From: CAYNRG01 sp047974855
GTDB lineage: Bacteria; Bacillota_I; Bacilli_A; Erysipelotrichales; Erysipelotrichaceae
Length of the DNA: 64,000 nucleotides
Direction of reading: 5' to 3'
NCBI GenBank assembly: GCA_047974855.1
Contig: JBKECT010000029.1
Coordinates: forward strand, 1 to 64,000
The translations under genes and the position numbers were made by a program. This document shows positions 44,575 through 54,178 of the stretch, in pieces; position 1 is the stretch's first letter; the number at the start of each line of letters is the position of its first letter. The notes under the pieces were generated by a model. That model ran no database searches, had not been told where the DNA came from, and worked only from the letters and a program-made list of their open reading frames with translations.

Positions 44575-44600
44575 TGTTTAATTGCACCACCTTTTATTTT
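44569..44600 (+). terminator. Terminator of the coiled-coil gene
   Basis: Stem AGGTAGTG / CACCACCT with one mismatch and an eight-base loop, then TTTTATTTT; it overlaps the stop codon. Confidence 0.65.
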
Positions 44601-45604
44601 GCATTATATTCAGAAAAAGAAAGTGTTTCATTAAACAAGTAAGTAGCTAAATCCACCCCTACATAGCGTAAATGATTGAGAGCAGGCACACGATTTATAA
44701 AAGTTGAATCCTTTAGTGTGTAAGATTGAATAAAGCCATAAAGATGTGCCTTTTCCATTAACCATTGATATTGTATTGCATCTGTTTGCTCTGCATCTTT
44801 TACACCTCGAATTGTGAAATCAATTGCTAGTCCTAATTGATTTTCACTATGCCCAGGATAGTCCACAAACTTTAATGCCTCATCTCCATATTCTGCAACT
44901 GCATTTTGATATTGTACGACTTGTTCTTCATAAGAAACAAACCCTTCTTCTATCACCAACCCAGCACAATTCTTTATGGATAATTCTGACTCAATATCTA
45001 CACATAATTGCTCCCAAGACTTTAAAACATCAGCTGTCACCTTTATTTCATCACTCGAATTTGTTGGAACTAAATCATCTAAAGATACTAAATTTTTAGG
45101 TTCATATCGAAAAACAGATAAATCGGAGTTCATATAAGTTTCAATGCGATTTGGACTCTTAATCAAAGTGCTTTCGCTATTATAAATTTCTTTTTTATCA
45201 AACCACTCTTCCATGTCTTCAAAGCCATAATGACTCAAATATACACCCAACTCTTCCTTTGAGATTTGACCCCATGTACTTTCAACAATAGAGACTACAT
45301 CGCTAGGATCTGGATATTCATATCCGTCAGTCCATAAAAAATTGCTAATGTATTTGTACTCAGTGGCATGATAAATATTAAATCTATTAACTTCTATATA
45401 ATCTATGAATAAATCCGGATTAATGGAATATTCAATAATATACTCCATTTCTTTACGTGTTAAATTTTCTCTTATCGTCTCTCGCATTTCTTCACCTTGA
45501 TATGGATACCTCGCCAAAGGATCGTATTTTGAATTCATATATGCCATGCAGAGTGTCACAATACCTAAAACACATAGTACAAAAATCAATCGTTTAATTT
45601 TCAT
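44594..45604 (-). CDS. VanY/LAS-family carboxypeptidase-like protein, altered catalytic residues
   Basis: A 336-residue exported protein: a membrane or signal segment (about residues 5-22), an N-terminal helical region (about 35-145) with no family I know, and a C-terminal D-Ala-D-Ala carboxypeptidase (VanY) fold (about 185-325). The zinc ligands are present: H252 and D262 in GHSENQLGLAIDF, and H311 in NHLRYVG. The catalytic Glu of EPWHxRY is replaced by A308 (A-L-N-H), and the Arg of SGYRSY by V223. It may bind peptidoglycan stems without cleaving them. AGAGGTG precedes the ATG. Confidence 0.82.
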   Translation of the reverse strand: MKIKRLIFVLCVLGIVTLCMAYMNSKYDPLARYPYQGEEMRETIRENLTRKEMEYIIEYSINPDLFIDYIEVNRFNIYHATEYKYISNFLWTDGYEYPDPSDVVSIVESTWGQISKEELGVYLSHYGFEDMEEWFDKKEIYNSESTLIKSPNRIETYMNSDLSVFRYEPKNLVSLDDLVPTNSSDEIKVTADVLKSWEQLCVDIESELSIKNCAGLVIEEGFVSYEEQVVQYQNAVAEYGDEALKFVDYPGHSENQLGLAIDFTIRGVKDAEQTDAIQYQWLMEKAHLYGFIQSYTLKDSTFINRVPALNHLRYVGVDLATYLFNETLSFSEYNAK

Positions 45605-45625
45605 ATGTCACCTCTTTCACACTAT

Positions 45626-45639
45626 TTTAACATGTTAAA
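45626..45639. repeat. Perfect 14-base palindrome upstream of the VanY-like gene
   Basis: TTTAACATGTTAAA, 22 bases before the VanY-like start codon, in the probable promoter region; a candidate operator. No regulator can be named. Confidence 0.35.
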
Positions 45640-45691
45640 GCTACTTATATATTACTATAAAATTATATTTTGTGAAGTGTTTTTCTTACTA

Positions 45692-47449
45692 TTAATCTTG
45701 ATATCCTTTAAATAAATTTAAAATGGATTGGGCAACTTGTGTTGGTACGACTTCCTCTAATTCTTCTAATGTCACCGTTTTAAGTTTATTTAGTCCCCCA
45801 AAATGTTGCAGCAATTTCTTTTTGCGTTTATCCCCTATTCCACTCACCTCATCTAATATAGATTTTGTCTGAGCTTTTTTTCTTAATTTCCTATGATAAC
45901 TAATCGCTACACGATGAGCCTCATCTTGCATTCTCGCCAGTAAGAAAAACAATGATGAACCACGGTCAATTTCTATCATTTCACCTTGATCATTCATTAG
46001 ATTTGAAGTTTGGTGTTTTTCATTTTTAACTAAACCTAATAGACAAATGGGTAAAGATAATTGTGTTAAAATGTCTTTTGCTGCATTAATTTGAGGCAAT
46101 CCTCCATCCACGATAATACAATCAGGCAGCGGTTGATTTTCTTTAATCAAACGAAAATAACGGCGATACAATACCTCTTTCATTGAATCCACATCCGAGT
46201 TTTCTGTATGAAGTCTGTAGGTGCGATAAGCCGCCTTGTTAGGAATTCCATTATCAAATACAACACAGGATGCTACTGTAAATGCTCCAGCCGTATGGCT
46301 GTTGTCAAATACCTCAATTCGATTTATTTCAGTATGGGCAAGATCCGATAATTCTCGCATGCTACTTTCATCAGTTTTCTGCTTAGCCTCAACAATATCA
46401 AACTTTAGTTCCAGTTGCCTTTTAGCATTATCATGTGCCATATCTAATAATTTCTTCATCTTCCCCTTCTGTGGTACATGAATTTTTACTTCTAAAAGTT
46501 CACTAAGTAACGCCAATGAATCTATTTTTGGTAATAAAACTTCATAAGGAATTGGATTTTTTTGATAATACTGAGATAGAAAAGATATGAACTCTTCTTC
46601 TACATCACCATAAACAGGCGATAATGATAATTTTTTTTCTAAGAGTTGGCCAGAGCGTAGAAAAAAGCCTTGTATTGACAAATAACCTCGATCTACATAA
46701 TAGGAAAATACATCAATCGGGTGGTTATCATCAAATTGTACTTGTTGCTTTCCTACCGTATGGTTTATTGATGAGATATAATCACGGTATTCAATGGCCA
46801 TTTCATAGTTCATCTTTTCCTGTGCTTCATCCATTCTTAATTTTAAATCTTGAACAATCATTTTAGTGTCACCATTAAAAAACTGATGCACTTTTTGACT
46901 GTATTCTTGATAGATTTTTTGATCAATATCTAGCTCACAAGGACCTAAACATTGTCCTAAGTGGTAATACAAACAAAACTTCTTAGGCAATATTTTGCAA
47001 CGTCTAAAAGGATATAAGTCCTGCAGCAACTTTAAAGTTTGATGCGCAGCAGCTGCATCCGGAAAAGGTCCAAAGTACTTACTTTTTTTATTCTTTCGTG
47101 TTTCCCTTACAACCTCTAGTCGTGGATAATTTTCTTTAGTTAGGCGAATATATGGATACGATTTATCATCCATGAACATAATATTAAATCGTGGACGATG
47201 TTTTTTAATTAAATTTATTTCAAGCAATAATGCTTCTTTTTCAGTTTTAGTCACAATAAAGTCAAAATCAACAATACTCGCCACTAATTTCGTCGTTTTA
47301 AAATCATGAGCTCCAATAAAATATTGGTTGACCCTGCTTTTCAATTTTTTAGCTTTCCCTATGTAAATGATGTTTCCTTTTTTGTCCTTCATCAAATAAC
47401 ATCCAGGTTCAGATGGAAGCATCTTTAATTTCAGCTTTAAATCACTCAT
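45692..47449 (-). CDS. uvrC: UvrABC system protein C
   Basis: A 585-residue dual-incision nuclease of nucleotide excision repair. The N-terminal GIY-YIG domain (about 12-90) has GCYLMKDKKGNIIYIGKAK, cysteines at about 155-170 (CKILPKKFCLYYHLGQC) fit the Fe-S region of UvrC, a UVR domain follows (about 200-235), then the RNase H-like C-terminal nuclease with VFDNSHTAGAFTVASCVVF and DGG, and helix-hairpin-helix repeats (SGIGDKRKKKLLQHFGG). It overlaps mutS2 by four bases. Confidence 0.95.
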   Translation of the reverse strand: MSDLKLKLKMLPSEPGCYLMKDKKGNIIYIGKAKKLKSRVNQYFIGAHDFKTTKLVASIVDFDFIVTKTEKEALLLEINLIKKHRPRFNIMFMDDKSYPYIRLTKENYPRLEVVRETRKNKKSKYFGPFPDAAAAHQTLKLLQDLYPFRRCKILPKKFCLYYHLGQCLGPCELDIDQKIYQEYSQKVHQFFNGDTKMIVQDLKLRMDEAQEKMNYEMAIEYRDYISSINHTVGKQQVQFDDNHPIDVFSYYVDRGYLSIQGFFLRSGQLLEKKLSLSPVYGDVEEEFISFLSQYYQKNPIPYEVLLPKIDSLALLSELLEVKIHVPQKGKMKKLLDMAHDNAKRQLELKFDIVEAKQKTDESSMRELSDLAHTEINRIEVFDNSHTAGAFTVASCVVFDNGIPNKAAYRTYRLHTENSDVDSMKEVLYRRYFRLIKENQPLPDCIIVDGGLPQINAAKDILTQLSLPICLLGLVKNEKHQTSNLMNDQGEMIEIDRGSSLFFLLARMQDEAHRVAISYHRKLRKKAQTKSILDEVSGIGDKRKKKLLQHFGGLNKLKTVTLEELEEVVPTQVAQSILNLFKGYQD

Positions 47450-49755
47450 CCATTTTTCTCCTTCAACACAACCACTGTTGCACCTGTTGATCCCTCTTTA
47501 GGAGACCCCAGCCGAAAAGAATCCACATTCTTATTTTTTTTCAGCCATTCATGAATTGCTTTGCGTAAAGTGCCACTGCCATCACCATGAACTAAACAAA
47601 CTTGTGGATAATGGAAAAATAATGCATCATCCAAATGCTTTGAAACCATTTCCAACGCTTCATCTACTCTAAGCCCGATCACATTACATTCTGGATTAAA
47701 CTCATGAATTTTATTTGTTTTTACTGAAAATAATGATTTCGCTTTTTCTTTTTTTCTATTGCTTGGTTTAATTTGTGCAAGTTTTGCATGAATTGTTTTT
47801 CCATTTAAATCCAACGTTACTCGAGATTTTTCAATTGTACTGATTTGCGCGAGTTGACTTGATTGAATTAGCTCAACAAAATCACCAACTTGATAAACAT
47901 GCTCACTATCAATATGTTGCTCATCCATCTCCAATGCATTTAATTTTTCTTTCACTTTTAATGCTTCATGATACTTTATTGTTTTCGATACTTCTTTTAA
48001 TTCTTTTAAAATATTCTCTGATTGTGTTTTTGCATTCATTATTATTTCTGAAGACTCTTCTTTAGATCGGCTTATAATTTTTTCTTTTTCTATTTCAATA
48101 TTTTTTCTTAACTGATCTAACTCCATCATTTTTTCTTGTGTTAATTTTATTTTTTCATTCATCTCTTGTTTCAATTTTTCATTCTCTACAAGCTGTGACT
48201 CTAATTTTTCAATCAATCGTTCTTCATCCGGTTTTTCTTCTTCTTTTAGTTTGCGAGCATGCTCAATCACACTTTCTTGAATCTCAAATCTTTTCGCGAT
48301 ATCAAACGCATTACTTTGACCAATAGACCCTTCAATATAGCGGTAGGTTGGCTTTAAAGACTCCATGTCAAATTGAACTGACGCGATTAATATGTCATCA
48401 TGTTTATTTCCATAAACTTTTAACTTCCCATAATGTGTGGTTGCAATGACGGTCGTTTTTCGACATCTTAACTCATCTAAAATTGCAATCGCTAAGCTTT
48501 CTCCCTCTTTGGGATCCGTTCCTGAACCTAACTCATCTAAAAGAACTAAGCTATCTTTTGTTGCTTCTTTTAAAATTATTGCTAGTTTAGACAAATGAGC
48601 GCTAAAAGTAGATAAAGATTGTACAACTGATTGGTCATCACCAATATCGATAAACACTTGATCAAAAATTGGAATTAATGCTTCATCACAACAAATTGGC
48701 ATACCGCAATATGTCATCAAAACAGATAGTCCAACACATTTCAGACTTACCGTTTTTCCCCCTGTATTTGTCCCTGTAATCAATAATGTTGAGAATAGAT
48801 TTTGGATAGTGTAGGTATTGAAAATTGCATCCTTTTTTGAAATTAGTGGATGACGAGATTTATTGATTATAATCTTCTTTTCTTTAGTTAGCTGTGCTAC
48901 ACAAGCATCCTCACTTTTACCCCACTGAGCTTTTGCGAAAAGAGCATCCAATATCCCTAAAGTTTCAATGTTGTTTAAAAGCTCATCCGCTATGATTTGA
49001 ATTTCATAACTCACTCCTTGTAGTATACGTTCTATTTCTTCTTTTTCTTTTGTAAGTAAACTTTGCTTCTCATTGTTAATCGCAATAAAAGCTGCAGGTT
49101 CAACATAAACCGCTTGTCCTGAAGCACTTTCCCCATAAATAAATCCACCAAATTTATTTTTATCACTTAATTTTACTAAGACAACATTACGATCGCTTCT
49201 TGAAATAATAAGAGATTCCACCAAAGATTCTTTATTTTTTTGCAAAAAGGATGTTGTGATTTGTAAAATTTCGTTTTCAACTCGTTTGATTTGTCGTCGA
49301 ATCGTATTTAATTCTGTACTTGCAGTATCTAAAACCATTCCATCTTCATTAAAACAGATTTCTAGCTTTTCTTTAACTGACTTATGAACTATTAAAGAAT
49401 CTATGAGTTCTTCTACCGATTCATACGTTTTATCCATATTGCTGTAGTAGTTGTGAATAGCAACGGTCGCTTTTAAAACCTGCAAGATTTCAACACATTC
49501 AAGAGCAGATAAGCACCTTCCTTTTTTAGTTGCTTGTAACGTGTTAGAAATATCATTAACACCAAAAAAAGGCATAGAACCATAAGTTATAGTCATTTCT
49601 AGTGCCTCTTTAATTCTTAAATTTTCTCGGGTTAAGACTAATGAATTAAATTCCGGTTCAAGTTTTAAAATATGTTCTTCTCCAAGACTAAAAGAGCAAA
49701 ATTTCGCAATTTGCTCCTTGATTATCTCTAAGTCCAGCCCTTGATATCCTTTCAT
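47446..49755 (-). CDS. mutS2: Endonuclease MutS2
   Basis: A 769-residue MutS homologue without the mismatch-binding domain. Walker A TGTNTGGKTVS and Walker B LVLLDELGSGTDPKEG mark the ATPase (about 300-480), followed by a long coiled coil and a C-terminal Smr nuclease domain (GLRVDEALEMV, VHGDGSGTLRKAIHEWL). MutS2 splits collided ribosomes or suppresses recombination in different species. AGAAGGA precedes the ATG; it starts 17 bases after cvpA. Confidence 0.95.
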   Translation of the reverse strand: MKGYQGLDLEIIKEQIAKFCSFSLGEEHILKLEPEFNSLVLTRENLRIKEALEMTITYGSMPFFGVNDISNTLQATKKGRCLSALECVEILQVLKATVAIHNYYSNMDKTYESVEELIDSLIVHKSVKEKLEICFNEDGMVLDTASTELNTIRRQIKRVENEILQITTSFLQKNKESLVESLIISRSDRNVVLVKLSDKNKFGGFIYGESASGQAVYVEPAAFIAINNEKQSLLTKEKEEIERILQGVSYEIQIIADELLNNIETLGILDALFAKAQWGKSEDACVAQLTKEKKIIINKSRHPLISKKDAIFNTYTIQNLFSTLLITGTNTGGKTVSLKCVGLSVLMTYCGMPICCDEALIPIFDQVFIDIGDDQSVVQSLSTFSAHLSKLAIILKEATKDSLVLLDELGSGTDPKEGESLAIAILDELRCRKTTVIATTHYGKLKVYGNKHDDILIASVQFDMESLKPTYRYIEGSIGQSNAFDIAKRFEIQESVIEHARKLKEEEKPDEERLIEKLESQLVENEKLKQEMNEKIKLTQEKMMELDQLRKNIEIEKEKIISRSKEESSEIIMNAKTQSENILKELKEVSKTIKYHEALKVKEKLNALEMDEQHIDSEHVYQVGDFVELIQSSQLAQISTIEKSRVTLDLNGKTIHAKLAQIKPSNRKKEKAKSLFSVKTNKIHEFNPECNVIGLRVDEALEMVSKHLDDALFFHYPQVCLVHGDGSGTLRKAIHEWLKKNKNVDSFRLGSPKEGSTGATVVVLKEKNG

Positions 49756-49772
49756 ATAATCCTTCTTTCAAC

Positions 49773-50399
49773 TTATTTTAAAGATTCAATCCATTGTTCA
49801 AATCTATCTAACTCTGCATCAGTTAGTTGGTCAGCATTTTCAAAAAAATTCTCTAATTCCTCATTAGCCAACAATGGTTCTTCTAGTATTTTTACCATTC
49901 CAATTGTTTTATCTGTAATAAACTTAATGATTCCCCCATTAGCGATTTCATTGCCAATTTTAAATCCTGGGAAAGATAAAATAGTCGCTAAAATTAATAT
50001 CCATATTGTGCTAATAACAACACTAAATACACAACCTAAAAGTCCATTTAATTGTTTAATAATTGGTAACTTCTGGATTGCTTTTACCAACGGTAGAACG
50101 ATAAAGGCTAAAATAATCTTTAAGACAATCACCACAATAACAAACCATATAATCTTATCAAGGTAGTGTTGAATATATGATGCAATACTTGTACCTGCTA
50201 AAGGTATTGCAGATGCTGGAAGAATGGAAAAATGAGTTGCTAAGATTGGCGATATTGCCCACCCTATATATAATGCTAAAAATAAGCCTAATAAACTAAT
50301 TAATTGTGCAATAAATCCTTTGCGATATCCTTTAATAAACATAATGACATAAAACCCAATAACTGCCAAACCTACAAAAAACAACATAACTTGATTCAT
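49773..50399 (-). CDS. CvpA family membrane protein
   Basis: A 208-residue protein with four hydrophobic helices (about residues 5-25, 28-50, 75-100, 115-140) and the CvpA pattern GYRKGFIAQLISLLGLFLALYIGW in sequence; the C-terminal 70 residues are soluble and acidic. Relatives are needed for colicin V export in E. coli; the basic function is unknown. Its place directly before mutS2 is the standard arrangement in Bacilli (yshB-mutS2). Confidence 0.87.
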   Translation of the reverse strand: MNQVMLFFVGLAVIGFYVIMFIKGYRKGFIAQLISLLGLFLALYIGWAISPILATHFSILPASAIPLAGTSIASYIQHYLDKIIWFVIVVIVLKIILAFIVLPLVKAIQKLPIIKQLNGLLGCVFSVVISTIWILILATILSFPGFKIGNEIANGGIIKFITDKTIGMVKILEEPLLANEELENFFENADQLTDAELDRFEQWIESLK

Positions 50400-50486
50400 C
50401 TTATATATCCTCCACTATTTATCTCTATTTTATCTAATTGTATCACGAAATACAAACTTATGGTAGAATAATAAAGAGGTACGCCT

Positions 50487-51344
50487 ATGAAAACATTCAC
50501 TCGCATATTAACTGATATACAACTAGACCTACTTAAAAAATCACTTCTTAAACAGGAAGTTAAACCATCTTCACCTTATATTGAATATCAGTGGAAAACT
50601 GATGGCTGCACTATTACCGCCTATAACTCTAAAAAAGTTGTTTTCCAAGGGATAGATGCTAGTTTTTTTGCTGAGCAATTCCCTGATGAGACCACCTCTT
50701 TAATAGAAACTCATGCTGGAAGTGATGAAGTCGGAACAGGTGATTATTTTGGCCCTGTCTGTGTTTGTGCCTGTTTTGTGGATGAAACGTCAAGTTCTAA
50801 ATTAAAAGCTTTGCAAGTACAAGACTCAAAAGCTATGGACGATACAACGATTTTGAAAATTGGTGAGCAAGTAATGGCACTTTGTCCACACAGTCTGCTC
50901 ATCTTAACTAATGATAAATATAATCAAATCCAACCAGAAAACAATATGAACAAAATAAAAGCAAAACTGCATAATCAAGCTTACCTTCATTTATCAAAAA
51001 AAATACAATTGCCCGATATGGTGATTATTGATCAATTCACACCAGAAAAAAACTACTACAGCTATTTAGCTCAAGAACCACAAGTGATAGATCATATCCA
51101 CTTCGAAACCAAAGCAGAAAGCAAATATTTAGCTGTTGCCTGTGCTTCTGTCATTGCTCGCTATGCCTTCTTAAAACAGTGGGAAATCATGGAAAAACAA
51201 TTCGACTTTTCTTTTCCAAAAGGTGCTGGAGATATTGTAGATCAAAAAGCTGCAATCTTTGTAAAAAAATATGGTAAAGAAGCACTAAAAAAAGTAGCTA
51301 AAATCCATTTTAAAAATACAAAAAAGCTATCTCAATATCTTTAA
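50487..51344 (+). CDS. rnhC: Ribonuclease HIII
   Basis: A 285-residue enzyme that degrades RNA in RNA-DNA hybrids. An N-terminal TBP-like substrate-binding domain (about 1-75) precedes the RNase H fold with GSDEVGTGDYFGP, the DSK motif (QDSKAMDD), IIDQF and the EXKAESKYLAVACASVIAR segment. This DEDE active site and N-terminal domain identify HIII rather than HII. It is transcribed opposite to cvpA and convergent with comEB. Confidence 0.94.
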   Translation: MKTFTRILTDIQLDLLKKSLLKQEVKPSSPYIEYQWKTDGCTITAYNSKKVVFQGIDASFFAEQFPDETTSLIETHAGSDEVGTGDYFGPVCVCACFVDETSSSKLKALQVQDSKAMDDTTILKIGEQVMALCPHSLLILTNDKYNQIQPENNMNKIKAKLHNQAYLHLSKKIQLPDMVIIDQFTPEKNYYSYLAQEPQVIDHIHFETKAESKYLAVACASVIARYAFLKQWEIMEKQFDFSFPKGAGDIVDQKAAIFVKKYGKEALKKVAKIHFKNTKKLSQYL

Positions 51345-51420
51345 AGACTGTTATTTTACAAAATAACCCTGAGAGTTTTTATATGGTTTTGCATCAATTC
51401 CATCTCACTAAACAATTAAA

Positions 51421-51452
51421 AATAAGTTGTGAATGAAAATTCACAACTTATT
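51421..51452. terminator. Bidirectional terminator, rnhC / comEB
   Basis: Perfect 14-base stem AATAAGTTGTGAAT / ATTCACAACTTATT with loop GAAA; T-rich tract on both sides. Confidence 0.8.
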
Positions 51453-51459
51453 AGCATTT

Positions 51460-51942
51460 TTATTCATTTGTAAAAGATGTTTCAACTATCATTTTCTTAT
51501 CCAGTTGACGATACGTCACTCCAGCTGCATCCATCATTTTTTTACTTGCCTTCACCGCTTCTGTATCACTATACTTATCACATTCGTAAATAATCTTTTT
51601 GATTCCCGATTGGATAATAGCCTTGGCACATTCATTACAAGGAAATAGTGAAACGTATAAAATACAGTTTTTCACAGGTCTTGGTGAGTTAAGAATTGCA
51701 TTTAATTCAGCATGAACAACGAAAGCATATTTGCTTTCCAACATTCCACCTTCTCTTCCCCATGGAAAAGTTTCATCTGAACAACCTCTGGGTAATCCAT
51801 TATAGCCGATACTAACCACTCTGTTTTCTTGATCTACAATCACTGCGCCAACTTGCGTCGATGGATCTTTTGACCGAAAAGCTGATAAATGAGCCAATCC
51901 CATAAAATATTCATCCCACGTTAATACATTATCCCTTTTCAT
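51460..51942 (-). CDS. comEB: Deoxycytidylate deaminase, ComEB family
   Basis: A 160-residue zinc deaminase converting dCMP to dUMP, the substrate of thymidylate synthase. Zinc and catalytic motifs are VVHAELNAI (H, E) and PCNECAKAI (two Cys). The RSKDPSTQVGAVIVD start is typical. Its ATG overlaps the rhomboid stop by one base. AAAGGGA lies upstream. Confidence 0.92.
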   Translation of the reverse strand: MKRDNVLTWDEYFMGLAHLSAFRSKDPSTQVGAVIVDQENRVVSIGYNGLPRGCSDETFPWGREGGMLESKYAFVVHAELNAILNSPRPVKNCILYVSLFPCNECAKAIIQSGIKKIIYECDKYSDTEAVKASKKMMDAAGVTYRQLDKKMIVETSFTNE

Positions 51943-52754
51943 TATCTCCCTCCCAAACTGTTGTAATAGTTTGTCATATTTTCGTTACTCCAAGATTCAT
52001 AAAAGTCCAGTCCCACAGCATCCATTATACTGTACACATTTGCATCCGTTCCTCTATAGATTTGTGATGTTGGAATTTCATGTTTTGCATAAATTAAAAA
52101 TGGTATAGCGACACAAAAAAGCAATCCCGCCAATTTTGTATTTCTTCGAAGAATATCCCAACTTGGTCTTGTTGAAAATAACACGCTAAGTACTCCTCCT
52201 GTAATAAAACCACCTAAATGGGCAGATACAGCAATACCAGGCATGAAATTGATTAGTAAGTTCATCATCAGCATTGAGATAATGTTGTTTCTATATACTG
52301 GGTTATTCATAAAATTATTTTCGATAGAGAAAGTAAGCATTGCAGCCATCAGCCCATAAAGCCCCCCACTCAATCCAACTGCTAAGGTATTTCCACCTAG
52401 GCAATATAAGAATAAACTTCCACCAACTGTTGAAAGTGCCAGCATGATTAACGTCTTTTTACTTCCATATGCAGCCTTGCAAAAGTTGTTTAATTGGTAA
52501 AGAGCAACCATATTAACAAACAAATGGAGAAAATCAATATGAGTAAGTCCTACTGTTAAAAATCTAAAAAACTCATATGATCCACTAATAAACGCTTTAT
52601 AGTAAGCACCCATGAAAATTGCTGAATCAACTGTCGTTATATTATTAAATACAAATGGCAATCCATTAATTAGCAAAAAATTAATGATACAAATGATTCC
52701 AATTATCTCTACCCCACCTAATTTCAGTTTAAGTGATTTCAAATTATTCATCAT
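51942..52754 (-). CDS. Rhomboid family intramembrane serine protease
   Basis: A 270-residue membrane protein with about seven hydrophobic segments. The catalytic serine is S129 in GLSGGLYG and the histidine H179 in SAHLGGF; H77-LFVN is the conserved oxyanion-region motif. GGAGG precedes the ATG-ATG start. It overlaps rluD by 11 bases and comEB by one. The substrate is unknown; the C-terminal 50 residues are soluble. All residues needed for cleavage are present. Confidence 0.9.
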   Translation of the reverse strand: MMNNLKSLKLKLGGVEIIGIICIINFLLINGLPFVFNNITTVDSAIFMGAYYKAFISGSYEFFRFLTVGLTHIDFLHLFVNMVALYQLNNFCKAAYGSKKTLIMLALSTVGGSLFLYCLGGNTLAVGLSGGLYGLMAAMLTFSIENNFMNNPVYRNNIISMLMMNLLINFMPGIAVSAHLGGFITGGVLSVLFSTRPSWDILRRNTKLAGLLFCVAIPFLIYAKHEIPTSQIYRGTDANVYSIMDAVGLDFYESWSNENMTNYYNSLGGR

Positions 52755-53667
52755 AGCTTCCTCCTAGTTCATGAATTAAGTCACTTATATATTGCGGCAG
52801 TGGCGCTTTAAATGTCATTCCTTGTTGTGTTGTGGGGTGAATTAAATGTAGCTCTTTAGCATGCAACACTTGCCCCTGCGTATCTTGCCTAGTGTGGCGA
52901 TAAGAATACTTAGGATCCCCAACTAGAGGGAATTTAATGTATTTCATATGAACACGGATTTGGTGCGTTCTGCCAGTTTCAAGATGAAACTCAACCAACG
53001 TGTTTTCTCTATACCGTTCCAATACTTTAAAATGGGTCACTGCATCACGACCATTTTTATCAGTAACACACATTTTTTGACGATCGGATGGATCTCGCCC
53101 AATTGGGGCGTCAATTGTACCTTGCTCATGCGAAATAACTCCATGAACTAATCCTATATAAATTCTTGTGCATGTCTTATTTGAAAGCTGCCGTGATATC
53201 ATCTCATGAGACTTGTCATTTTTACAAGCTACAATGCATCCTGTCGTATCTTTATCAATTCGATGAACAATGCCAGGACGGAGAGTGCCATTAATTCCAG
53301 ACAAGTCCGTGCAGTGAAAAAGTAGTCCATTAACTAGCGTTCCATCTGGATTTCCAGCTCCTGGATGAACTACCATTCCTTTGGGCTTATCGATTACGAT
53401 AATATCTGAATCTTCATAAATAATGGATAAATTTAAATCTTGAGGAATTGCTTCCAATTCTTTTGATTCAGGTATCGTCATTTCTATTTTATCTTGTCCT
53501 TGAACCTTATACTTGTTTTTTTTCACTTCACCATTAACTAAAATACAGCCATCATCTAATAGTTGCTGAATTCGAGAGCGTGAAAAATCCTCTTCAACAT
53601 TTGCCAAATATTTATCCAATCGTGTTGCAGTTTCAATTTCCTCAACTATCCAAATTTTCTTTTCCAT
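52744..53667 (-). CDS. rluD: RluD-type 23S rRNA pseudouridine synthase
   Basis: A 307-residue pseudouridine synthase with an S4 RNA-binding domain (about 14-70) and catalytic domain; the catalytic aspartate is D138 in HRIDKDTTG. It modifies large-subunit helix 69 uridines in E. coli RluD; the exact target here is assumed. It is directly after lspA, as in many Firmicutes (lspA-rluD), with a 26-base overlap. Confidence 0.94.
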   Translation of the reverse strand: MEKKIWIVEEIETATRLDKYLANVEEDFSRSRIQQLLDDGCILVNGEVKKNKYKVQGQDKIEMTIPESKELEAIPQDLNLSIIYEDSDIIVIDKPKGMVVHPGAGNPDGTLVNGLLFHCTDLSGINGTLRPGIVHRIDKDTTGCIVACKNDKSHEMISRQLSNKTCTRIYIGLVHGVISHEQGTIDAPIGRDPSDRQKMCVTDKNGRDAVTHFKVLERYRENTLVEFHLETGRTHQIRVHMKYIKFPLVGDPKYSYRHTRQDTQGQVLHAKELHLIHPTTQQGMTFKAPLPQYISDLIHELGGSYDE

Positions 53668-54124
53668 CGTCTTCTTCTTTCTTCAATAATGTACATATCA
53701 TCAATAATACTACCCCAAGACACAATGAAGTGTCCGCTACATTAAAAATCGGAAAATCATAATTAAAAATAATGAAATCTAAAAAATCTCTAACATATCC
53801 CAGTACTAAGCGATCATAAAAATTTCCAAATGCCCCTGCTATCATCATAGTAATCGCTATCTTTTCCCATCGATATTTTGAATCTGTCATTTTGTATAAG
53901 ATGCAAAATCCAACTATCCCTACAAAAGAGATAAGTGTTAAAATTCCAATTCTCCCTGAAAAAAGACTCCACGCAGCACCTGTGTTTTTAGCATATGTTA
54001 AAGAGAAAAAGCCACTAATCACCTCTACTGACTCAAACGATTCTATATTTTGTGATACTAGGTGTTTTGTCAATAAATCTAAACTGACAATAATTAAAAA
54101 AAGTAATCCGTTTTGTTTTTTCAT
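53642..54124 (-). CDS. lspA: Lipoprotein signal peptidase LspA
   Basis: A 160-residue inner-membrane aspartyl peptidase with four hydrophobic segments that removes signal peptides from lipidated prolipoproteins. The catalytic aspartates are D104 in GNFYDRL and D131 in FNVADTSL; AKNTGAAWSLF is the other signature. It would process the lipoprotein encoded in the type VII island. Overlaps rluD. Confidence 0.95.
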   Translation of the reverse strand: MKKQNGLLFLIIVSLDLLTKHLVSQNIESFESVEVISGFFSLTYAKNTGAAWSLFSGRIGILTLISFVGIVGFCILYKMTDSKYRWEKIAITMMIAGAFGNFYDRLVLGYVRDFLDFIIFNYDFPIFNVADTSLCLGVVLLMICTLLKKEEDDGKENLDS

Positions 54125-54152
54125 TCCATATTCCTCACTATTCTATTATAAC

Positions 54153-54178
54153 AAAAAAAACTGATTTCTCAGCTTTTT
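54153..54178 (-). terminator. Terminator of the ABC exporter operon
   Basis: Minus-strand AAAAA-G-CTGA-GAAA-TCAG-TTTTTTTT, overlapping the stop codon of the 174-residue gene. Confidence 0.7.
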
